This document shows positions 38,958 to 49,999 of a DNA stretch of 64,000 bases, in pieces; position 1 is the stretch's first letter, and each line of letters starts with the position of its first letter. The position numbers and the translations under genes were made by a program. Source of the DNA: Blastomyces gilchristii SLH14081. Its lineage: Eukaryota; Ascomycota; Eurotiomycetes; Onygenales; Ajellomycetaceae. Location of the stretch: contig NW_003101679.1 in the NCBI RefSeq assembly GCF_000003855.2, positions 372,001 through 436,000 of the forward strand, in the 5' to 3' direction. The notes beneath the pieces were generated by a model. That model had not been told where the DNA came from, did no database searches, and saw nothing but the letters and a program-made list of their open reading frames with translations.

Positions 38958-39287
38958 TGTAAGAGGTCTACACTGAATAGATCAGTATAATATTGATAGG
39001 TCTTATATAATAAAGAGAAAAATGTTAGAGAAGAAAAGAAAGAGAAAGTGTAGAAATCAGTGATCAGAGTGAATATTTATACATGTATATAATAATGTAT
39101 ACAGTGGAGCTTCAGAGTGGAAGAATCTATATGCGTTTATAGCGGCCGAGGATCAGCGATCAAGAATGGCCGAGAATTAGAGCATACATGTTCAAGAGTG
39201 AAGTGGAAGAATCTATGAAGTGGAGTGAAAGAATCTATGAAGTGTAATGGAATAGTCTATATGATTGATCGGGCGCAGCCCGCTATA
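38958..39287 (-). repeat. 5' LTR of gypsy B
   Basis: It is 330 bp. The outer right half retains CG sites (gcggccgaggatcagcg, gatcgggcgcagcccgc) and the inner left part is mutated. It ends tata where caca is expected. Confidence 0.9.
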
Positions 39288-39292
39288 AAAAA

Positions 39293-39560
39293 GAAGAATG
39301 ATAAAGTGAGTAATAGTGAGATTATGAAGTTAAAGTTATTACAGCTGCAGATGAAGATGCACTGACTTTATAAGATAAAGAAAGAGATGAAATATTTATA
39401 TAGAGAGTAGATTGAGACTGTGAATCTGTTACAGATAACTCAGCTCAGTTAACAGAGTATCTTTACAGATATTACAGCTCTGATTAAAAAATTTGAAAAA
39501 TAGAGAATGATTTGAGCAGATTAAATAAACTGTGTGAGATGTGAGAATGAGTCTGATAAG
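39293..39560 (+). pseudogene. candidate ORF, third piece, right of gypsy B
   Basis: With gypsy B and one aaaaa copy removed, the plus-strand frame from 18,406 continues here as KKNDKVSNSEIMKLKLL, then a helical stretch ending near a Cys pair (CVRC). Stops are TGA and TAG only. The protein is not recognised. Continuity of frame across two independent insertions (A and B) is the main support. Confidence 0.35.
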
Positions 39561-39649
39561 ATATTATTACTTTTTTCTTTTCTTTAATAGTTAGTATTAA
39601 ATTGAAATAATATTTTTTACATGTTCAAAGACCTCTATTTTAATATCTG

Positions 39650-39902
39650 ATAATAATATTATGTAGACAATGAAGAAAAAACAGCAGTAGTAGAAGAATT
39701 AGTTAGAAAACTGCAGAATCTCTGAATATATCTTATTTAATATACATTTTTCATCATTCTCATCTAGTAAGACAGTTAACTGATTAATATCTGTAGTTTG
39801 AGAGAGTGTAATGTATAGCTAATCATATAAGAATACAGAGTATCTGAGATTAATATCAAGTGTAGAAAGAGACTGTCTGTGAGACTTGTTAATTATTATT
39901 AT
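39650..39902 (-). pseudogene. Helitron/PIF1 helicase, C-terminal piece
   Basis: On the minus strand this reads INKSHRQSLSTLDINLR, then VFLYD-LYITLSQTT. It corresponds to the conserved end of PIF1-type helicases (TINKSQGQSL...VGVDL...VALSRTT), with the Gln-Gly of the first motif and the terminal Arg mutated. The frame joins that of 45,667-46,037 once gypsy C is removed. It marks the 3' end of the helicase gene. The Helitron terminus (hairpin plus CTRR) should lie left of it but was not identified. Confidence 0.7.
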
Positions 39903-39906
39903 AAAG

Positions 39907-40220
39907 TGTAAGAAGCCTACGCCGAATAGATCGGTATAATATTGATAGGTCTTATATAACAAAGAGAAAAATGTTAGAGAAGGAAAGAAAGAGAAAGTGC
40001 GAGAATCAGTAATTGAAGTGAATATTTATATGTGTATGTGATGATGTACGCAGTGGTGCTTCACAGTGGAAGAATATACACGCATTCATAGCAGCCGAGG
40101 ATTGGTGATTGGAACATACATGTTCATGATGACTGAGGATCAGTGATTGGGAATGAGGCAGTAGAAATCTATGAAGTGTATAGAATAGTCTATATGATTG
40201 ATCAGATGCAGCCTGTCACA
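39907..40220 (-). repeat. 3' LTR of gypsy C
   Basis: It is 314 bp. The outer left 35 bp keep CG sites (gcctacgccgaatagatcgg), which the 5' LTR has lost (tctacactgaatagatcag). The right end is mutated (cagatgcagcctgtcaca). Confidence 0.92.
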
Positions 40221-40239
40221 TTAGCTCCTTCTTTTCAGA

Positions 40240-43200
40240 AGCAGTTTTCATCAGTCAAGAGCTGCTGTTTCAGATAATGTGAAACTCAGAGTTCAGGTCA
40301 GTTAATCATAGCTGACTCATTTCATAAGATATTGTCAACTGCAGCTGTATAATCTCTCATTGAGAATATCTTCAATCTCTTACTCAAGCTCATTATCTTC
40401 TTCTATAATCTCTGACAGTTGTCAGTCAGAAGTTAGTTAAGAAGAGAACAGATCAGTGATAGTGCAGCAGAGTAAGCTTGTATAAAAGACATTATAAATT
40501 TCTGATGATATGTCAAGATAGTAGTTGTGGCTATCTAGAACTTCTATCACTTTATACTTGACATGGCGGTCATCTAGTGTACAAGATGAATGTGTGATTC
40601 ATATGTTCTTAAGATTCAATCATACTAGATCTTCTATCTTATATTGTTCAGTGAGGTCTCAGTGAACATTGATTTGATTCTCTTGATCTTGTTTCACAGT
40701 TACCATGAAGGCCTCTGCTCAATCACAGATATCTTGAAGTTTCATTACTATATTATCAGCAATCTGAATTGAACTGTCAGAATTCAGTGTGAACTGTGTG
40801 ATCTCTAGAAGATTCAACATCTTCATGTGATAACTGTGTGTAAGGAAGAACAGGCTTACACCTGTTGAAACAGTATCTCATTCATTGATAGCAATCTCTG
40901 TGTGTAGAAGCAGGTCATGTCAATCATCTTGTAAGTAATTGCAGAACTTACAGAGATAGTTCTTTATGATCTGAATTGTCTGTTCTGATGCATCATCAGT
41001 CTCAGAGTGATAGACAGTTGACAGACAGTGTGTAATCTTGAGAACTTGACAGATTCTTGTTCAGAGAACACTTATGAATTGACAGCTCTGATCTGATACT
41101 ATAGATCTCAGCAATTCATGCATCTGATAGAATGAGCTTCTTAGAAAAGCTTCAGTGACTTGTTCAGCATTCATCTTGTTACAGAGTTTCAATATAACAC
41201 TCTTGCTTAATCAGTTCACAATGATCAGGACATTTCTATAGCTCTTACTCTCAGAGAGATCAACAGTGAAGTCAATTATCACATCTCATCAGATTCTATC
41301 AGAGACATCAAGCAGTTTCAGCAGGCCTTTTCTACAGTTCTTTCATGAGATGACAGAGAAATAACAGTTATAGTTTCAGATAAAATGTCTGATGCTGTTT
41401 AATATCTCAGATCAGTAGAACTCTCAGAAGATCATTCAATACAGTTATTCATAATCTGAATAACTGGTCATACACAAATCATGCATCTCTTGTATTATCT
41501 GAGTGTGTAAGGGTTCAGAGTAGAGGACTCAATGTCACTCACAGAATTATAGAGTGTTATTGTCATCAATTGAGCATTCTGAGATGTCAGTTCTTATATG
41601 TAGTTCTGAGGGGAATCAGAGTGCTTCTTGATGTACTGCTTTGATAAGTGCTTAAAGAAGTTCATCAGTTTGAGCTGTTACATGTCATAATTCATTCAGT
41701 GTAGGTTCAGGAGAAGTTGAGATATCAGTGTCAGTATCAGTGTCAGTTCAGAGAGAGGGTGTTCTAATTAAAGAAGTGCATATAGTGTCATGAGTTGTTT
41801 TATCTTGATCAACTAGTATCTTCAGATTCAAGAGCTGATACTCTTGATTCATTCAGTGAGTATCTGTTACATCAGATGACATATCTTGCTCTCATCATGA
41901 GAGAGCATCTGTCATTGAGTTCTGGCTGTCAGAACAGTAGTGTATCATAAAATGAAAGCAGCTTAAGAACTCAGATCATTGCATCTGTCATTCAGTGAGT
42001 TTACAGGTAGTTGTAAAGTATTTAAGGTTCTTATGATCTGTGACTATTTTAAATTCAGAGACACTTCAGAGTTCAGAGTCTCATTCTTCTAAACAGCATA
42101 CAATCATAAGAAGTTTCTTATCATAGATTTCATAATTGCATTCAGCAGGACTCAGTTTCTTAGACATGAAAGCATATAATCATAGAACATCTTCATCATC
42201 ATATTATAATATCACTCTCTCTATTATATAGTCAGAGAAATCAGCTTCAATAACTATCTCACAATCAGAATTGAATGTTATCAGCAGAGAGATATTAATG
42301 AATATCTTCTTCATCTGTGTAAATGCAGCTTCAGTGTCTGCTGATCATTGAAATACTGTATCTTTCTTAATGAGTTTTATAAGTGATCTCATGATATCTG
42401 AGAAGTTTTGTATAAATCACTGATAGAAGTTAGCAAATTCAATGAAGCTTCATACATCTTTCACAGTGTGCAGAGCCTCTTATTCAAGAATAGCAGAGAC
42501 CTTCTCAGAATTCATTCAAATTCTCTTGCCAGCTTCTATGATGAAACCTAAGTATTTAGTACTCTTGACTTCAAAATCACACTTGTCAATATCAATTAAT
42601 AGTCTCACTTCTTGTAGTCATTGTAATACTCTTTATACATACTCTTGATATTTCTTTCTGAATTCATCAGTGAAGATGAGAATGTTATCTAGATAAGCAG
42701 ATACAAATTCATTAAGAAAGTCTTAGAGTGCTCAGTTGATATACTTCTGAAATGTACTGAGAGCATTGATCAGTTCAAAGAATGTGACTACTTATTCAAA
42801 GAGATCATATTATGTTTAAAATGCTGTAAGTCACTTATCTCCTTCAGTGATGTGAATCTTATGAAACATGGTGATGACATCTAACTTTATAAATCATTGA
42901 GCTTGTTCAATGCAAGCTAGAGTTTCATTGATAAGAGATAAAGAATAACAGTCTTTCTTTGTTAATCTGTTCAATTCTCAATAATTCACACAGAATCAGA
43001 GTTCTTCACCTGATTTCTTTGTAAAGAGAATAGGGGCTGTGATGAAAGAGTTACTAATATGTATGAATTCTTTATTCAACAGATCATTGAGTGTCTTTTG
43101 AAGAAGAAGAAGTTCATCTCAGAACATGTTATAAAGAGAGCCTTATAACAGTTCAGAATTCTTATCATTCTTTTTCTCTAACTTGATACTGTGATTCACT

Positions 43201-45046
43201 TCAGAATCTCATAAGAAGAGTATATTCATAATATTGTCTTGTTAGAAGATATCTAGATATTTATGATATTATTGAGAGAGTTTCATACAAAGATCTGTTA
43301 TTGTAACATGGGATAACTTTTCTAGAACCTTTTTGATATCAGCCAGACTGACAGAATAGATTGATACATGATCCTGCTGTTGATGAACTTGTCAGTGACC
43401 CTGTCAGTGATTTTAATAATGACTTCTTTTTCAGAGTATTTTGTAAGTGTTGGCAGAGATCTGTGTAAGATTCATAGTCTTATGAATATCATCTTCATGA
43501 ATCCTGTCATCATTAGAGAATATCAAGCTTCTGTTTCAAGCATTCAGTAAGATACCTTATTCAGATAGCCAGGCAAGTTCTAATATAAGATTATAGTTGA
43601 GATTATCAACTTCATATGTGTAGACATCTTCATATTGATGTTCTTTCACATCTATATTTAGTTTCATCATGTAACAGATACAAACATTCTTCAGATCATC
43701 AAATTCTGCAAGGAGTTGAGATTTTGATAAAGAGATACACTGAAGATTATAACATCTTATGACTGAAGATTTTATCATTGCATAGTAGCATAGATCACTG
43801 TCTATCATAGCTTTTATATTATACATGTTATCAATTACAGTAGATACAAGAATCACATTCATTGTCATTTTCTCTTCAAATTGTTGTCATTCAATCTCTT
43901 CAAGCTTCTGTTTGCAAATTTGAACAGAAGCTAATCTTTTCTCTGTTTCACTGAGATATTCTTATAGTTATCTTCTGAATCTTTCTTCACTGCAATGTAG
44001 TTGATATGGACAGACACTGATTCATCTTTTAAATAAGAAGACACTGATCTTTCTCTTGATTGAGGAGATACATAGGTCAATCAGCAGTTGAAAGCAATAT
44101 ACTCTGATTGATTACAGTTAATGCACACTTCTCATTGACATTGATCAGTGACTTCTTCAGAAGTAATACCAGGAACTTAAAAGCCTGTTCAGATAGCAGA
44201 GACTCTTGCTTATGTATAGATATTTGAGTCTACTCAATTCATAGTATCTGCATCATTGTTATTCTTCAGTGTGAGTGTATAAGTCACTGAGATGTAACAT
44301 CTTCTATCACTGTTCTGTATACTCTTGAGCTTGATAAGACAGTTATTCAATGTTCAGAGCTGTGTGCAGAAGCCTTCATAAGTCTGGTCTTCATCTACAC
44401 TTATAAGAGTCTGTAAGAGTTTGAAAGTTAATGTCTTCTTGAGTATACTAATCTTCATTCAATTCTCTCAAGATTGATCTTCTGCTTCTAGAATTTTAAT
44501 GTTGAAGTCAGGGATGAATGTTGTAAGAGAAGTATTTCTCTGTCAGATACTCTATAATCAATCTAATACTTTCTGTTGCATGGCAGTGTCTCAGAACAGA
44601 ATATCAAGATATTTGATGATGTTGTCAGATGTTTGTAACACTGATTCACATGCTTTTATTCATGAATAAAACTTCTATTTCACACAATTCTTCAATTATT
44701 TATTGATATATCAATCTTGATTGATTAGTGAACTGATGATATCTTCATCTACACTCAGTTTCACAAGCATTTTCATTCTTTATGATGAGTAGAGAGTGAG
44801 ATCAGAAGTATTGAAATATGTGAGAGCATCTAAGTGTTCTTTCAGTGCTTTTGTATTTGATTCTGTAGATGTTGAAATTGTCTGAGTTTCTTATTATGAT
44901 AATTGTTAAATCTCTTCATATTGACATTGTTGAGTTGCATGCATATCAGCTATTTATTGCTGTTGCAATTTCAACATTGCTTAGAGTCACTGTGATATCA
45001 CTTCTATACTCACATTCAAGAGTTCTCTCATATTATCATTAGACAT
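40240..45046 (-). pseudogene. gag-pol of gypsy C (broken)
   Basis: On the minus strand the ATG is at 45,044-45,046. Gag runs to the zinc knuckle CINCNQSEYIAFNC near 44,087-44,130. The protease at 43,557-43,868 reads AMIDSDLCYYAM and NLNYNLILELAWLSE (flap-end motif). RT follows at about 42,640-43,200, RNase H at about 41,880-42,500, and integrase at about 40,900-41,700, with NVLIIVN (Asp to Asn), IVSDQSCQFIS (second Asp kept) and a downstream NLKNI strand. It encodes all replication functions of a Ty3-type element but is stopped by many TGA and TAA codons. The intact interior makes it the best guide to A and B. Confidence 0.8.
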
Positions 45047-45347
45047 GGTTATCAATCGTTGAATGTGTAATTATATGAATATCTCATATGTCTGAGTGTC
45101 AGAACTCTCAGGTCTTTCACTGACATTCTCTTATAAGATCTTACTCTCTTTATAAGATCTTGTTGCAGGGCCAGAGTGACTGATGAGCAAGCTTCTATCT
45201 GAGAACTCAGTGTCTGCTTTAACTGATTGTTTCTCTTTCTTACATATTGTTATGTGTTCAGATATCTCTTGATACATAATCATTTCTAATGAGAAGATGA
45301 TGTGTGAATAATCATTTCTAATAAGAAGATGATGAATGTTTTTCTAG

Positions 45348-45661
45348 TGTAAGAGGTCTACACTGAATAGATCAGTATAATATTGATAGGTCTTATATAA
45401 CAAAGAGAAAAACATTACAGAAGAAAAGAAAGAGAAAGTGTGAGAATCAGCAATCAAAGTGAATATTTATACATGTATGTGGTGGTGTATGCGGTGGTGC
45501 TTCAAGGCAGAAGAATATACATGTGTTCATAGCAGCCGAGGATCAGTGATCAGAACATACACGTTCATGGCAGCTGAGGATCGGTGATCGGGAATGGGGC
45601 GGTAGGAATCTATGAAGTGTACAGAATAGTCTATATGATTGATCGGGCGCAGCCCGCCACA
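45348..45661 (-). repeat. 5' LTR of gypsy C
   Basis: It is 314 bp. The outer right 180 bp are nearly unmutated (gaatggggcggtagg, gatcgggcgcagcccgccac) while the inner left part is mutated. The paired LTR differences are almost all C/T or G/A. Confidence 0.93.
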
Positions 45662-45666
45662 TAAAG

Positions 45667-46037
45667 TATGAATAGACTGAAAACTGATGATAAGTTATAT
45701 TAAATGAAATCTCAACAGATTGAGCATGTAGATCAATTTATAACAGTATATGAACTGAACTCTTATATATACTGAATATAATCTTCATCTTAAGTAAATA
45801 AGATATTATTCACTGAATAATTATTCTTGTGTCATTGCAGAGCTTTTTAAATAGTCAGAGATTATATAGAAGTATAACAGAAGTACTTACTTTCAATCTC
45901 AATATAGATAATAACAGAGCTGAACAGTTAATAACAGTCAGATATTCACAGAAGAACTTCTCACAGTTCAGAATCAGATCATCTGTATGAGTTATATCTG
46001 CAGTATAAAATGTATGAATGGCATCTGATATGACTGT
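45667..46037 (-). pseudogene. Helitron/PIF1 helicase, third piece
   Basis: Minus-strand reading from 46,037 gives SDAIHTFYTADITHTDD, then FFCEYLTVINCSALL, SILRLKVSTSVILLYNL and LCNDTRIIIQ. The corresponding PIF1/Helitron helicase pattern is FLN...SGLPPHKLxLKVGxPVMLLRNL...LCNGTRL. Gly-to-Ser, Gly-to-Asp and Arg-to-Tyr changes fit the mutation pattern. The piece ends at the target site of gypsy C. ATP-dependent DNA unwinding is the family's role; in Helitrons it serves rolling-circle transposition. Confidence 0.8.
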
Positions 46038-46549
46038 TAGACTGGCCGCCGGAACCATGAATTTCATATTTAGTCTCATTTGATCTGGTCTTATACATTT
46101 CTTGGCGTGAATCCCGCTGGGACTGGCTATCAAAAAAACATGTAAAGTGACTATATATCAGATCTTAAAATAGAACCATGACTTAAAAAAATGAGAAAGT
46201 GATCTCATTTAATCTCATTTAGTCTCATTCTTGGCATAAAGTTACTATTTTTAGACATTTTAAGGTTTTTTTAGACTATTTTTAATTTTTTAAAAAGTAA
46301 CACTTTTTGATAATGCTCAAATGAGATTTCAAGTCATTCAAAGCAATAAAAATAATTTAAATTGAGAAGTGAAAATCATGGTCTCATTTGAAAAATGTGA
46401 CAAGAGTAGACAGTAAGTTTCACTGAGACAGTATGGGACTACTATCTAATGTTAAAACCATGTATTGAAATCAGTCGAATTGGTAATGAAACTATCAAAA
46501 AATCTTGTCCTGGTTTCAGACACGGTCACACGGTCAGTCTAATGACTGT
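46030..46549. mobile_element. hAT-type MITE 3 in helicase gene
   Basis: The element is 46,038-46,541 (504 bp), with ends TAGACTGG and CAGTCTA and the perfect 8-bp duplication atgactgt at 46,030-46,037 and 46,542-46,549. It has the same internal sequence as MITE 1 and 2 and is moderately mutated. The helicase frame continues across it. Confidence 0.93.
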
Positions 46550-46780
46550 TATAATCTGTTAATTAATGCAGAATACATTCTGATTTAATACAGTGAGAAT
46601 GACATGACTTTCAAAGTAATCAGAGCAGACTGCTGCAGTTCTAAGTTCAGCTGTAGAAAATACTCTCTTACACAGTATACTGATATCAGCAGTCTAATGA
46701 ATATAGAGTGAAAGATTAATACAGTTAATACAGTCTGAATTATATGATATTTGACTAAGTTAATTCACAAATATTATATT
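46542..46780 (-). pseudogene. Helitron/PIF1 helicase, second piece
   Basis: The minus-strand frame between MITE 3 and the hAT element reads ADISILCKRVFSTAEL and then SDYFESHVILTVLNQNVFCIN, matching the PIF1 region ...YLxxRAILAPxNxxVxxIN. It leads in frame into SDAIHTF at 46,037. One TAA and no frameshift were seen. Confidence 0.75.
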
Positions 46781-47154
46781 ATCATTATTAGACTGACCGT
46801 GTGACCGTGTCTGAGACCAGGATCAAACTTTACAGTTGTCACATTGTCTAAAAGCATTACTTCTGGTCATGATTTGTGTTCATCACATTGATCTCAAATC
46901 ATGTTATTTCAAATATTAAAGGTTTCAGATTCACTTTTCAAATAAAAATCTAGTCTCAGATAAAGAATATGTTTGAATTCTTAGTCACATTTTCATTCTG
47001 ATTTCATTATTGAAAATGGCACTAAATGAGATCATGAAATCATTTCTTACTGACATAATATCATAACATAGTACTCATTTATTGAAAATTCAACAGAGAG
47101 TATTATCAAATATCATTACTTTTCTAAACACAGATTATAATTGATATCATTTTA

Positions 47155-47352
47155 TTTAAAAAAAAATATATAAAATACAAAAAATAACAAAAAAACAAAA
47201 AATAAAACAATCAGAAAAAATCACAACAAAAAAAAAAAAAAAAAGAGAAAGAAAAAAAGAAGAGAAAGAAAAAAAGAGAAAGAAAGAGAAAGAAAAAAAA
47301 AAAAAAAAAAGAAAAGAAAAAGAAAAAAATAAAAAACAAAAATAAAAAAAAA
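47155..47352. repeat. A-rich/purine tract, about 200 bp
   Basis: The plus strand is almost purely A with G and a few C: runs of 15-18 A separated by gagaaag units. It reads as poly-Phe on the minus strand. This is a low-complexity insertion or expansion inside the hAT element and is not coding. Confidence 0.9.
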
Positions 47353-47759
47353 TCAAGATTACAGAGCTGCAGTACTCTCAAAATACTCACTCTTCAGAGT
47401 CTTTACAATGTTTATTATCAACTGTGTATTTCTCATAGTGAGAGTAATATAGTCATGATAAGTCATTGTCTTAACATTATCTAATAAATAATCAGTATAT
47501 ATCTATATAAATGTGAATAATTAGAAAACATACACTTAAAAAGTGTGATTAGAGTGAACTCTGCTGTCACTTGAATAACATCAAGAACAGAATACTGGAA
47601 TCAATGATTTCTCTCATCAATTTCACAGACAAGGTGTGTGAAAATGATCTTGAAGAATATAAGATTCCCTGACTTCTGATAGAAACAGATCTCACAGAGA
47701 GACTCTATTTTCATCATATCAGAGACTGAGTGTTATTAAAAAGCATTACTTCAATACAC

Positions 47760-48070
47760 ATGCACTTACTGCAGTGATTCACTCTTTATACACATGACTG
47801 AGAGTTGCAGCTTTCTCACACCACACAGCTCTCTCTGAGATGCTGCTGTCAGTTTGCAACTCATGCAGTCTTTCAGTCCAGTACACACTGTGTATATACA
47901 GCTCTGCATGCTGGGGCTGTGTTGGCTATTATAGCCTGGCATGGTACTCGCTTTTCACAGGCCATGTTTCATTTGGTTGAGAGAGGGGGGGAATGTGAAT
48001 ACTGTTTTATTTGAGAATGAGATGAGTAATTGAATCTGTAGAAGATAATTTGATTTCTTCTGCATTTGAA
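47760..48070 (+). other. less-mutated patch with G-run, possible LTR-element scrap
   Basis: Around 47,905-48,000 the sequence keeps GG, CC and a G7 run (gagagaggggggg) followed by aatgtgaatac. A purine run followed by TGT is the layout of a polypurine tract at a 3' LTR start, so this may be the scar of an LTR element inside the hAT. A 69-codon frame at 47,805-48,014 has no recognisable motif. No matching second LTR was found. Confidence 0.3.
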
Positions 48071-48449
48071 ATTTGATTAGTCTATACTCTTCAATTTAAG
48101 AGTTTCTGAGAGTGTTTTAATAGTTTTCATATCAGCTTGAAATTAGTGATTGATTGAAGAAGAGAAAAGAGAGAAGAAAGAAATGAGAATAACTTATCTT
48201 TATGATATGAAAACAGAGAATTGCTGTAATCATTTGTCCTAGCAACAAAGATCTGTTTTCTGCATGTATCTCTGATACAGATTATATGATAACTGTATAC
48301 AAAGAATATCAACAGTGCATGCATTGAATGAAGATGATGTTGCTATACAACACTGTAGCTGTTTCTGTACATCACTGAAAGCTGTTAATATTTTCTTTAA
48401 GTCTCTTTATATTTGATAAGTCAGTAATATATTTCAATGCACTTCCTCT

Positions 48450-48450
<1 letters not shown>

Positions 48451-48484
<34 letters not shown>

Positions 48485-48565
48485 TATTATTATCACTATC
48501 ATCATCATCATTATTATTATCATTATTACCATTATTATCATCATTATTATCATCATTATTATATC
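48451..48565. repeat. (CAT)n/(TAT)n microsatellite
   Basis: There are about nine CAT units, then a mixed run of cat and tat trinucleotides to 48,565. It reads as poly-His/Tyr in one frame. Interruptions are single C/T changes, so the array was probably pure CAT once. Confidence 0.95.
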
Positions 48566-48620
48566 ATTTCTGGCTACCTCTTCTGCCTTCACCTCTCTTC
48601 AACACTCACTGAAACCAATC

Positions 48621-49450
48621 ATGTCATCCTCTTTTAAATATTCTGCGGTTCTGCAGACCATCAAGGCGCGTGAGCGCTATCACAGATTGAAGAAAGAGAA
48701 GAAGAAGATATTCAAGTGAGAGAAGATAGATCATAAGACATATTATAATACCTTGAAGAGACTTTATAAGAGAGTAGAATAATAACAATTTTAAGTAATG
48801 CTTCTGATAGATTTAGACTGAACTAAGTATAGAAATAATGCAGATAACACTGCCTGTTAGAGATTGAAGAAGAAGATAGTGAAGAGTCTCATGCAGCAGT
48901 GATGAGACTAGAAGAAGTTCTGAGAATGATTTGAGATTAAGATGAAGAGAGAGAGAGAGAAGAAGAGTGTTACTGTAAATAAGCAGCAGCAGAAGAAGAT
49001 TGAGAGAATGTTAAAGCAGGAGATAAAGAAGTCAAAACTGATAAGTTTTTTATTTATTAAGAGATAACAATTTTTGATAATACTTCTGTTCTCTAATTGA
49101 TTAGCAGGAACTGACAGAGAAGAAGAGGATTGAAGTCTTATTCAGGTCTCAAATGCACTTCATGATTCAGAATATTAAGAAGACAGCCCTGCTCTCTGAG
49201 CATGTCAATCTGCTTATCACTGAGGTGGAACCCGAGACAGCAGACCAGGAAATGCAGGATTTTGAGGCACAGATTGACCTGACTGAGAGAAAGCAGCAGG
49301 AACCCTTCTCTGAGAAGATAGTGAAGAGAGATTTTAAGATGATTATCATCTCAGATAAGAAGAAGAAGAAGAAGAAGAAGAATGAGAAGTGAATTATGAA
49401 GAATAATAAGAAGAATGAGAAAGAGAAGAAAGATAATAAGTAGAAAAAGT
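48621..49450 (+). pseudogene. first exons in hAT element, Lys-rich, function unclear
   Basis: From the ATG at 48,621 the frame reads MSSSFKYSAVLQTIKARE and continues as Lys/Arg-rich coil. There is a likely intron near 48,784-48,835 and another at 49,064-49,107 (5' site mutated from GT to AT, branch ctaattg, 3' site agcag). The second exon includes the open frame 49,153-49,392, which is acidic (TEVEPETADQEMQDFEAQ) and ends in a (aag)n run. It could be the N-terminal, DNA-binding part of the transposase or a separate accessory gene. No BED finger could be confirmed. Confidence 0.45.
49359..49391. repeat. (AAG)n microsatellite
   Basis: This is a run of aag units giving poly-Lys in the preceding exon. 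It is flanked by further aag/gag-rich sequence to about 49,450. Confidence 0.9.
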
Positions 49451-49479
49451 TTTTTTCTTTTTATATTAGTTAGTTATAA

Positions 49480-49990
49480 GTTCATAATTATTAATAATTG
49501 AAATTAATTTTGAGTGTTTAAAAATTATTGTACAAGTTGTAATCAAGTCAGAAACAATATATATATATATATATATATTTAACTATCATGATTCACAAAT
49601 CACTATAATGTATAAGTATCAACATTTTTTCAACACTGATATTCACAATATTAATATATTTTTAATAATATCATCTGATAATGTAATTTAGTAACACTCT
49701 CTTTTACAATATTAATATATTTCAAGAAATATGACAGAGATTAATCAAGATTGTTTATTTACTTTTATACATTGATGATATTCAATCTGAGTTAGTACTA
49801 AAATTATAACTAAGCTAAGAAACAAGATTATTTTCTCTTATATTAATTCTTCTTACACACATCAGTGATCAGTTATTGAAAATAAATTATTATCTTTCTC
49901 AAATTATTATTATATCTTCTGAATTCACTTCTTTCACTTCTTTTACTTCTATTGAAGATTTATAAACTCTTTCAAGAAATCACTGTGAAT
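49480..49990. other. AT-rich spacer within hAT with (TA)n
   Basis: No gene is seen. A (TA)n run of about 11 units occupies 49,558-49,580. The rest is AT-rich with scattered attaatatat motifs. It separates the Lys-rich exons from the transposase catalytic part. Confidence 0.6.
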
Positions 49991-49999
49991 CATAAAGTC

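Larger units (their letters stand above)
18407..39292 (-). mobile_element. Ty3/gypsy element B of family G1, heavily nested
   Basis: The LTRs at 18,412-18,741 and 38,958-39,287 are both 330 bp and are flanked by the 5-bp duplication aaaaa. It belongs to the same family and orientation as A and C. Without its insertions (MITE at 20,281-20,765; LINE complex at 23,291-37,938) the interior is about 5.1 kb, matching C. Gag resumes exactly across the LINE complex: gtatactcttgagc is present at both 23,277-23,290 and 37,939-37,952. Confidence 0.93.
39902..45666 (-). mobile_element. Ty3/gypsy element C of family G1, no internal insertions
   Basis: The LTRs at 39,907-40,220 and 45,348-45,661 are both 314 bp and are flanked by the perfect 5-bp duplication taaag (39,902-39,906 and 45,662-45,666). 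The interior of 5,127 bp is uninterrupted, so this is the reference copy for the family. A purine tract abuts the left LTR on the minus strand. It interrupts the helicase gene exactly at its motif VI. Confidence 0.95.

Noticed and set aside
10090..45661. LTRs first seen as dispersed 320-bp repeats that could be tRNA-related or SINE-like
   Set aside because: They pair up with equal lengths, TG...CA ends, 5-bp target duplications and gypsy genes between them.
48451..48565. Possible CRISPR-like or regulatory repeat
   Set aside because: It is a simple trinucleotide microsatellite without spacers.
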